Source: VMCP01 sp964645755 (GTDB lineage Bacteria > Bacteroidota > Bacteroidia > NS11-12g > UBA955). From it: a DNA stretch of 9,025 nucleotides. The notes below the pieces were generated by a model that did no database searches, was not told the DNA's origin, and saw only the letters and a program-made list of their open reading frames with translations. The stretch spans positions 1 to 9,025 of the forward strand of contig CAZYBT010000100.1 of the NCBI GenBank assembly GCA_964645755.1, in the 5' to 3' direction. Below, piece by piece: positions 1-6,055 of this stretch. Each line of letters starts with the position of its first letter. Position 1 is the first letter of the stretch. The translations under genes and the position numbers were made by a program.

Positions 1-700
1 TCTGTAATTGCTTCACAGTATTCGTTTTTGTTGGAAACAACACGATTGAAAACATCAGTTGGGATGTTTTTTTCTATAATCTGATAACAGCGATTAAACT
101 CGTCTGCACTGGGCTTCCGATTCAATAAATCATCAAAAGTGGCATTCACGAAATTAAAAGACCCCATGTTAATCAAATCGTAAATTCCGTTGTTGATCAT
201 ATATGAGCACAACTGATTATAGGTAATTAAATTTTTAGAAAGCCAATAATTGCTCTTCAATATCCTGTCGTAATATTTCTTTTGGTCACAAACCCCAAGT
301 TGGAGGATCTTTGTGCGATATCCATATCAGCAGCACCTTCTAAAAATCTCGCTTTTGAAATGTTGTAAATTCTGGTGGTGTATGCTTTTCTGTAGCTTGA
401 ATCACCAATTCTGAAGGTTGTATCAAATTGTAATGCTTTTATTATTGAGTCTCTACATCCCATGCTGAGTTGACTCAATTTCAATCTATTTACAAGGTTT
501 TCTCGCTCAAAAACAGTCGATTCACGTCCCAAAACATCAATAAATAAACGATTTACATAATTTTCAATCATGATTGTTGACACACCATCATATTTTGGTA
601 CTGAATTGTTGGTGCGCACGATTGTCTCTTCTTTTTTACATGAGAAAGAAAAGCTTATTACAAAGATTAATACGACGTTATGAAAGGTTTTTAATTTCAC
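1..700 (-). pseudogene. Frameshifted surface lipoprotein gene, unknown function, 3' end beyond window
   Basis: I do not recognise the family by name. Translation starts at a GTG (698-700) and gives a lipoprotein-type signal: hydrophobic residues 8-20, then Cys21 in FSFSC, followed by KKEE. A Lys plus two acidic residues just after the lipid Cys resembles the surface-export signal described for some Bacteroidota lipoproteins (inference). This frame stops at 257-259, giving 147 residues. The -1 frame is open from 326 to 1 and reads as ordinary protein (YYDRILKSNYWLSKNL and onward). Restoring one base gives a protein of at least about 230 residues running off the left edge. The motif YVNRLFIDVLGRESTVFER (residues 48-66, frame 1) recurs as FVNATFDDLLNRKPSADEF (positions 96-152, frame 2), so both frames look genuinely coding. 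The shift lies between 257 and 326, perhaps at the C run 293-296 or the T run 280-283. It could be a pseudogene, a sequencing error or, less likely, recoding. The motif loosely recalls DUF1549-like or DUF4214-like proteins, but I would not assign it. Confidence 0.72.
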
Positions 701-713
701 ATTGCTAATATTT

Positions 714-746
714 CAAATATAATGAATTGCGATTAAAATTAATAAA
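714..746 (-). promoter_or_regulatory. Candidate Bacteroidota-type promoter for the lipoprotein gene
   Basis: Read on the minus strand, TATATTTG (721 to 714) matches the Bacteroidota -7 consensus TAnnTTTG exactly. A TTTA (746 to 743) lies 21 bp upstream, a weak version of the -33 TTTG box at normal spacing. The -7 box ends 13 bp before the GTG start, so the leader would be only several nucleotides long, which is short. In such AT-rich sequence a chance match is possible. I found no equally good match for the plus-strand gene hmgA in 701-841. Confidence 0.35.
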
Positions 747-841
747 TTTCATTATTCTACTTTTAAAAACAATGATTGTCGTTGATTAGAAGAGAATTTT
801 GAGGGACATTGATTATATTCGTATGTCAATTCTACAATATT

Positions 842-1999
842 ATGGCATTTTATTACAAACTAGGATCAATCCCTCCGAAAAGACACACCCAATTCAGAAA
901 ACCTGATGGAACTTTGTATTCCGAAGAACTTGTAAGTACTGAAGGATTTAACAGTCTTTACTCGCTTGTATATCACTGTCACCCGCCAACACTGGTGAAA
1001 GAAATTGGTGAACCTTACAGCGTTGAGCCGAAAATAGCGTTGAAACAAAATATGCAAAGTCGGAGTTTTGTTACATTTAACACATCCCCTGAAGATGATT
1101 ATATTCGGAGCAGAAAGGCTTTATTGACAAATAGCGATTTAACGATTTCGGTTGCGGCGCCAACCAAAGGTAATGCAGACTACTTTTTTAAGAATAGCGA
1201 CAATGACGAGGTGGTTTTCATTCACGAGGGTACAGGGAAGTTGAAAACGATTTATGGTGAAATTCCATTCGAATATGGCGATTACTTGGTTATACCTAGG
1301 GGTACAATTTATCAGTTTGAATTCGATGGTTCGCAGAACAGATTGATGATTACTGAATCTCCAACGCCAATCTATCCCCCGAAAAGATACCAAAACTCTT
1401 TTGGACAATTACTTGAACACTCGCCTTATTGCGAGAGGGACATTAAATTACCAGAAAATCTTCAGACTCATGATGAAATAGGTGAGTTTAAAGTCATGAT
1501 TAAAAAGCAAAATATGATTTATCCTTACACTTACGCCTCTCATCCTTTTGATGCAATTGGTTGGGATGGGTATAGTTATCCGTATGGCTTTAGCATCCAT
1601 AATTTTGAGCCAATTACCGGAAGATTACACATGCCACCTCCAATTCATCAAACTTTTGAGGGACGCAACTTCGTGATTTGTAGTTTTGTTCCAAGGCTAT
1701 ATGATTACCATCCACAATCAATTCCTGCGCCTTACAATCATAGCAATGTAGATAGTGATGAAATTCTGTACTATGTTGATGGTGATTTTATGAGCCGTAA
1801 ACATGTCGAAAAAGGTATGATCACTCTACATCCAAAAGGAATTCCACACGGTCCACATCCAGGAACAGTAGAAAAAAGCATTGGTAAAAAAGAAACTTTG
1901 GAACTCGCGGTGATGATCGATCCTTTTTATCCTTTAATGATTACCGAAGAAGCGATGGGCGTTGAGGATCCTAATTATTATAAATCTTGGGTAGAATAA
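842..1999 (+). CDS. hmgA: Homogentisate 1,2-dioxygenase
   Basis: This 385-residue cytosolic non-haem Fe(II) enzyme opens the aromatic ring of homogentisate with O2 to give maleylacetoacetate, in the degradation of tyrosine and phenylalanine. The sequence follows the family end to end: the N-terminus MAFYYKLGSIPPKRHTQFRK, an N-terminal cupin-like half (GTGKLKTIYGEIPFEYGDY, about 130-148), then the catalytic C-terminal half with HMPPPIHQTFEGRNF (263-277), PYNHSNVDSDEILYYVDGD (297-315) and HPKGIPHGPHPG (330-341). By comparison with the human enzyme, His300, Asp306 or Glu307, and His336 are the likely iron ligands. Length is normal for the shorter bacterial form. I chose the ATG at 842 because the family N-terminus begins there; the frame is open further upstream to a TTG at 809, but those 11 residues are unlike the family. 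There is no Shine-Dalgarno motif, as is usual in Bacteroidota. The next gene starts 11 bp after the stop, so the two are probably co-transcribed. Other tyrosine-pathway genes are not seen here. Confidence 0.95.
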   Translation: MAFYYKLGSIPPKRHTQFRKPDGTLYSEELVSTEGFNSLYSLVYHCHPPTLVKEIGEPYSVEPKIALKQNMQSRSFVTFNTSPEDDYIRSRKALLTNSDLTISVAAPTKGNADYFFKNSDNDEVVFIHEGTGKLKTIYGEIPFEYGDYLVIPRGTIYQFEFDGSQNRLMITESPTPIYPPKRYQNSFGQLLEHSPYCERDIKLPENLQTHDEIGEFKVMIKKQNMIYPYTYASHPFDAIGWDGYSYPYGFSIHNFEPITGRLHMPPPIHQTFEGRNFVICSFVPRLYDYHPQSIPAPYNHSNVDSDEILYYVDGDFMSRKHVEKGMITLHPKGIPHGPHPGTVEKSIGKKETLELAVMIDPFYPLMITEEAMGVEDPNYYKSWVE

Positions 2000-2010
2000 T
2001 TCTTAAACAT

Positions 2011-5000
2011 ATGAAAACATTCATTAAATCATTATTAATTATATCAAGCATTGGTTTAAATAGCTCTATTTATTCTCAAGAAATACAGCATGTTAGCACA
2101 ATATCAAATCGCAAACATGCGAAAAATATTGCTAAGTTAAAACGCGAATTTCAGAAAAACAGAAAAAAATATGCTAAAACCGGTGATGTAAGGTTTGCAA
2201 CGCCAGAAAAATACTGGGAACAAGAATACATTGCAACAATGAATCCATCTTTAAAAAGACCAACTCCAGAGGTTTTGAACATTGAAATTCAAAACATCAT
2301 GAAGGAAGAGGTCGAAAAACAGATGATGATTCAACCCGGAACTACAACCTCAGCTTGGCAGCAACGAGGTCCAAACAATGTTGGTGGAAGAACAAGGGCA
2401 TTGGTTTGGGACCCAAATGATTCAAAAGGTAGAAAAGTATGGGCGGGTGCAGTAACAGGTGGATTGTGGTACAACAATGATATCACAAGTTCAACAAGTA
2501 CTTGGGTATCAGTAAGCAGTGTATGGTCTAATATTACCGTTACATGTATAGCGTTTGATCCTAACAACACACAAATCATGTATGTTGGAACTGGTGAAGG
2601 TTTTGGAACAACACCAAGTACATCTCGAGGTCAAGGTATATACAAAAGTACTGATGGCGGAAGTACTTTTTCATTATTATCGAGCACATCCACATATTTA
2701 TATGTAAATGATATTGTTGTAAGAAACAACAATGGCACCTCAGAAGTTTGGGCAGCAGTAGACGCGAATTATTTTGCCGGACAATGGAATGGAACTTCTT
2801 CTTATGGTCTGAAGAAAAGTAATAATGGTGGAACTTCTTGGTCAAATGCAATCGTTTCAAGCCCGCAATATTCAATTGCGGATATAGAAATTTCAGAAAA
2901 CAATACCATTTGGGTTGGAACACGTAAAAATCCTTATGGAAGTCCCACTGCTGATGGAGGTGGAGGGCGTATTTTTTACTCTACAGATGGAAACAATTGG
3001 TATTTAGGCTATAAACATACCGATAACTTAAGTCGTGTTGAAATTGCTTGTGCTCCAAATGACGCGAACACGGTGTATGCCTTATTTGAATCTGGTGGAA
3101 AAGCGGATACCTTGATCAAAACTAGAAATGGTGCGTCTACTTGGACAAGCATGAAAAAACCGAAAGATGCAGATTTAGGGATTCCTGGAACAGATTTTAC
3201 GAGGGGACAAGCTTGGTACGATTTAATTATGGCAGTATCGCCTTTGGATTCAAATAAACTAATTGTTGGTGGAATTGATTTGTTCTATTCTGCCAACGCT
3301 GGAAGTAGTTGGGTACAAATTAGTAAATGGTCTAACAATCCAGGTTTGAATAATTTGAATTGTTCTTATGTACATGCGGATCAACATGCCATTGTATTCA
3401 AGCCGAATACGATGGGAACTGTTTTATTTGGTTGTGATGGGGGAGTGTTTTATTGTGACAACATAACAAACAATCCAGGTACTTCAGACATTACAGTTGA
3501 GCGAAACAATGGTTATTTTGCAACGCAATTTTATGCAGGTGATTTATCGCAAACTGCCAATAAAAACTTATTTATTGCAGGGGCTCAAGATAATGGAACT
3601 CATTTATTAACAAACTCTGCAATTTCGGACTACAACATGATTTCAGGTGGGGATGGGGCATTTTGCTTTATCAGTTCGTCTAACAACAACAAACAAATAT
3701 CGTCATACGTTTATAATAACTATTATTATACCACAGATGGATGGGCAAGCAATGATCCACTAATCGCAGATGGTAATACTGGAAAGTTTATCAACCCAGC
3801 TGTTTGGGATGAAAATGGACAAGGTTTATTTTCAGGGAAAGGCTCGGTAACAATTTATCGAACAAAATTAACCACAACACCTGGTACACCAACATCTATC
3901 ACTGTAAAAACTGGGAGCAATTTAGGTAGTGTAAGTGCATTGTCAGTTTATAAAAATCCAACAACTGGAAAAACTGAATTATTTGTAGGTACAGATGCCG
4001 GTTATATCTATAAAACTTCCGACGCGTGGGCTACAACTCCAACTTTTACTCAATTGGGCACAGTGAATGCTGGCAATATTTCATCCATCAGTATTTTAAA
4101 TAAAGACACTTTGGCTTTAACAATCTCCAATTATGGCGTAAACAATGTGTATGTTTCAACCAATGGTGGAACAAATTGGGGACTTAAGGATATTGGGCTT
4201 ACAGACATGCCTGTTTGGAGTTTTTTATTCAATCCTAATAGATATGGAGAAGCTTTGATTGCCACAGAATTGGGAATTTATGGAACCAATAATTTATATG
4301 TTTCAACACCAACTTGGACAAAATACAATGAGGGAATGGGTCCTGTTAAAACATTACAATTGAAATATAGAAATTCGGATAGATTGATCATGGCAGTGAC
4401 ACACGGTAGAGGAATTTTTACGTCAAATGCATGGTCGATTTCAGATCCAATCACAAAATTTGGCTTTGCTGATAACAAACCATGCGTCAATCAAATTGTG
4501 AATTTTGTAGATTCAACGCTAAATTTCCCTACTAAATGGTCTTGGAACATTACACCTAAAGGATTCTATCAAATAACCAATGGTGATTCAACAACTCAAA
4601 ACCCAAAGGTTAAATTCAATGCGAAAGGACTCTATCAAGTGCAATTAACCACTTACAATTCTTCAGGAAGTCATACTGTTTCTAAATCAATCAGTGTATC
4701 AGACACAATTGGTCTTGGTGTAGCAGTTTCCTTTAGTCCAAACAATCCTTGTTTCGGTGATTCAGTAGGTTTGATTGGAATTGTTGCAAATAGTAAAATG
4801 AACGGAATATCATTAAAATATAAATGGTATAAAAACGATTTGATTCTAACTGCCAAAGACACGCTTTCATTTTACAAGGCATACAATCTAAATCAAGATA
4901 GCACCTCGTTTAAAGTAGTGGTAACAACAACTGAGAAATGTGCTGTACCACAATCGGTTAGTAGCAACAAGGTATCTGTATTGTTAAAAGTTAAGAAGAT

Positions 5001-5451
5001 ACGTATTCGTTGTAGTAACGACACGCTATATGTGATTAATAAACCAATTGGAGGATCGGTAAAATGGTATAAAAACGGATTAATTGTGGGTACTGGGGAT
5101 TTTTATCACGCTAAATTATTGGGGAAATACCATGCAAGTTACACAAATTTAGGCTGCACATCGGATACGTCAAATACAATCAATCTACTAAGTGTAAACT
5201 CTAGAATGATTGAGACTGAAAAATTTGGTAAAATTTATCCCAATCCGGCAAAAGAGTTTTTCTATTTTAACAGCAAATCGAATGGTTACGTTGATATTAT
5301 AAACAGTCAGGGACAAATTTGTAAGTCAGAAAAAGTTGAAAATGGAAAAAATCACAAATTTGAATTGAATCAAGTTTCTGCTGGGGTTTACAAGGTTCAG
5401 TTAAGGCAGGAAGGATTAAATATTCATCTGGGCAATATTGTGATTGAGTGA
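2011..5451 (+). CDS. Secreted beta-propeller (BNR/VPS10-like) protein with PKD, Ig-like and T9SS sorting domains
   Basis: This 1146-residue protein has no recognisable catalytic site and its exact function is unknown. In order: a signal peptide (1 to about 22, ending YSQ); a charged, probably helical stretch (about 25-110); RGPNNVGGRTRALVW (119-133), the usual opening of sortilin/VPS10-like or sialidase-like propellers; and a propeller to about 806 with Asp-box (BNR) motifs STDGGSTF (213-220), SNNGGTSW (270-277), STDGNNW (324-330), SANAGSSW (427-434) and STNGGTNW (716-723). Next come a PKD-like domain (about 811-897) and two Ig-like domains (about 914-995 and 1001-1062), which share KWYKND (938) and KWYKNG (1018). 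A T9SS type A sorting domain (about 1071-1146) has the motif KIYPNP and ends in a SAGVYKVQL strand. The protein should cross the inner membrane by Sec and the outer membrane by T9SS. I chose the ATG at 2011 because the signal peptide begins there; the in-frame extension to 1987 overlaps hmgA. The gene follows hmgA by 11 bp and ends before a strong terminator. Adhesion or carbohydrate binding is plausible but inferred. Confidence 0.92.
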   Translation: MKTFIKSLLIISSIGLNSSIYSQEIQHVSTISNRKHAKNIAKLKREFQKNRKKYAKTGDVRFATPEKYWEQEYIATMNPSLKRPTPEVLNIEIQNIMKEEVEKQMMIQPGTTTSAWQQRGPNNVGGRTRALVWDPNDSKGRKVWAGAVTGGLWYNNDITSSTSTWVSVSSVWSNITVTCIAFDPNNTQIMYVGTGEGFGTTPSTSRGQGIYKSTDGGSTFSLLSSTSTYLYVNDIVVRNNNGTSEVWAAVDANYFAGQWNGTSSYGLKKSNNGGTSWSNAIVSSPQYSIADIEISENNTIWVGTRKNPYGSPTADGGGGRIFYSTDGNNWYLGYKHTDNLSRVEIACAPNDANTVYALFESGGKADTLIKTRNGASTWTSMKKPKDADLGIPGTDFTRGQAWYDLIMAVSPLDSNKLIVGGIDLFYSANAGSSWVQISKWSNNPGLNNLNCSYVHADQHAIVFKPNTMGTVLFGCDGGVFYCDNITNNPGTSDITVERNNGYFATQFYAGDLSQTANKNLFIAGAQDNGTHLLTNSAISDYNMISGGDGAFCFISSSNNNKQISSYVYNNYYYTTDGWASNDPLIADGNTGKFINPAVWDENGQGLFSGKGSVTIYRTKLTTTPGTPTSITVKTGSNLGSVSALSVYKNPTTGKTELFVGTDAGYIYKTSDAWATTPTFTQLGTVNAGNISSISILNKDTLALTISNYGVNNVYVSTNGGTNWGLKDIGLTDMPVWSFLFNPNRYGEALIATELGIYGTNNLYVSTPTWTKYNEGMGPVKTLQLKYRNSDRLIMAVTHGRGIFTSNAWSISDPITKFGFADNKPCVNQIVNFVDSTLNFPTKWSWNITPKGFYQITNGDSTTQNPKVKFNAKGLYQVQLTTYNSSGSHTVSKSISVSDTIGLGVAVSFSPNNPCFGDSVGLIGIVANSKMNGISLKYKWYKNDLILTAKDTLSFYKAYNLNQDSTSFKVVVTTTEKCAVPQSVSSNKVSVLLKVKKIRIRCSNDTLYVINKPIGGSVKWYKNGLIVGTGDFYHAKLLGKYHASYTNLGCTSDTSNTINLLSVNSRMIETEKFGKIYPNPAKEFFYFNSKSNGYVDIINSQGQICKSEKVENGKNHKFELNQVSAGVYKVQLRQEGLNIHLGNIVIE

Positions 5452-5471
5452 TTTGAATCAATGTCAAGATT

Positions 5472-5500
5472 GAAAAAAGAGCCTATGGGCTCTTTTTTTG
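5472..5500 (+). terminator. Rho-independent terminator after the hmgA / T9SS-protein pair
   Basis: A perfect inverted repeat AGAGCC (5478-5483), loop TATG, GGCTCT (5488-5493) is flanked by six A before and seven T after, so the A and T tracts extend the stem. It starts 20 bp after the stop of the plus-strand gene. The A tract would serve as a U tract on the other strand, so it may work in both directions. Confidence 0.9.
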
Positions 5501-5518
5501 TTTAGAGTAATTTTAAAA

Positions 5519-5740
5519 GATTATTGATTAAAGGATTAGAAAGATTAGGAGGATTAAGAAAATGATTAAAGGATTAGAAGGATTAGAATGATTAGAATGA
5601 TTAGGGAGTTTAAAAGGATTTTAAAAATGATTAGTGGATTAAAGGATTAGAAGGATTAGGGAGATTTAGAAAGTGATTATTGGGTTAAAAGATTAGGAGG
5701 GTTAGAGAGATTTTAGAAAGATTAAAGCGTTAAAAGATTA
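5519..5740 (+). repeat. Degenerate GATTA-rich tandem array, nearly free of cytosine
   Basis: GATTA occurs 18 times in 222 bp, usually 8-10 bp apart with G/A-rich fillers such as AGAAG, AAAG and GGAG. A longer core, GATTAAAGGATTAGAA, appears three times, at 5526, 5564 and 5637, spaced 38 and 73 bp, hinting at a period of about 36-37 bp above the short unit. There is no C from 5493 to 5727. No reading frame, hairpin or tRNA-like fold is apparent. It lies directly after the terminator at 5472-5500, in the convergent gap between two transcription units. The remaining bases to about 5820 hold only AT-rich sequence with nothing I can identify. A neutral, slippage-driven satellite is the simplest reading; a binding or structural role is speculation. 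Confidence 0.85.
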
Positions 5741-5820
5741 TTGCATGTGACATTTGGTGAAAAAAACTATTTAACATAATGTAAATTATAAAACACATAA
5801 TTACCAAGTTCAAAAACCCT

Positions 5821-5999
5821 CAAAATATCGCCATTTCAAGAAACCTTATCATCAATACAAATCCTCACCGTTTCAAGAATCCAAATCATAAAACAAATCC
5901 TCGTGATTCAAGAATCCTTATCATCAAAACAAATCCTCACCGTTTCAAGAATCCAAATCTTCAAAACAAATCCTCGAGATTCAAATATTTTAATTCAAA
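5821..5999 (-). repeat. Five tandem copies of a 36-37-bp degenerate repeat
   Basis: Copies start at about 5821, 5857, 5893, 5929 and 5966, separated by 36, 36, 36 and 37 bp. On the plus strand each has the layout ACAAATCCTC, a variable 4-5 bp, TTCAAGAATCC, then AAATC or TTATC and TCAAA. The first copy is diverged at its left end and the last loses its right half. Copies 2 and 4 share ACCGTTTCAAGAATCCAAATC, while copies 3 and 5 share a purine-containing GTGATT or GAGATT and copies 1 and 3 share TTATCATCAA, so the array is really alternating A/B units with a dimer of 72-73 bp. Over 5821-6000 I count 45 C and 11 G on the plus strand. There are no unique spacers, so this is not a CRISPR array. 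It ends against the terminator of the minus-strand genes. Confidence 0.88.
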
Positions 6000-6026
6000 A
6001 AAAAACCTGGCGTTCGCCAGGTTTTT
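5997..6026 (-). terminator. Rho-independent terminator of the gyrA-TPR unit
   Basis: CCTGGC (6006-6011), loop GTTC, GCCAGG (6016-6021) form a perfect GC-rich stem, with nine A to the left and five T to the right. For minus-strand transcripts the A run becomes a nine-U tail, and the hairpin lies about 30 bp after the TPR stop codon. The T run could also let it stop transcripts arriving from the left. Confidence 0.92.
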
Positions 6027-6055
6027 AAAATAACATTTGGTTTTCGATCTAATTC

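Noticed and set aside
811..821. TATATTCG upstream of hmgA as a -7 promoter box
   Set aside because: The nearest TTTG lies only 12 bp upstream, too close for the -33 box, and the -7 match is imperfect.
809..841. A longer N-terminus of HmgA starting at a TTG
   Set aside because: The added residues (MIIFVCQFYNI) do not fit the family, whose N-terminus begins at the ATG at 842.
1987..2010. An earlier start of the T9SS protein overlapping hmgA
   Set aside because: It would put charged residues before the signal peptide. The ATG at 2011 starts a standard signal sequence.
2331..2923. Minus-strand open frames inside the propeller gene, and similar short frames inside hmgA, the TPR gene and gyrA
   Set aside because: They lie wholly within well-supported genes, have low-complexity or atypical composition, and match no family I recognise.
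5493..5740. A G-quadruplex or structured RNA in the G-rich GATTA array
   Set aside because: G runs rarely exceed three and are irregularly spaced, and without C the strand cannot form G-C pairs within itself.
5821..5999. A CRISPR array, because repeats of about 36 bp recur at regular spacing
   Set aside because: The copies are directly adjacent, with no unique spacers, and are degenerate along their length. No cas genes are present.
5750..6041. ACATTTGGT present near 5750 and again near 6033, as a possible att-like or flanking direct repeat of a mobile insert around the arrays
   Set aside because: It is a single 9-bp match in AT-rich DNA with no integrase, transposase or terminal inverted repeats, so chance is a sufficient explanation.
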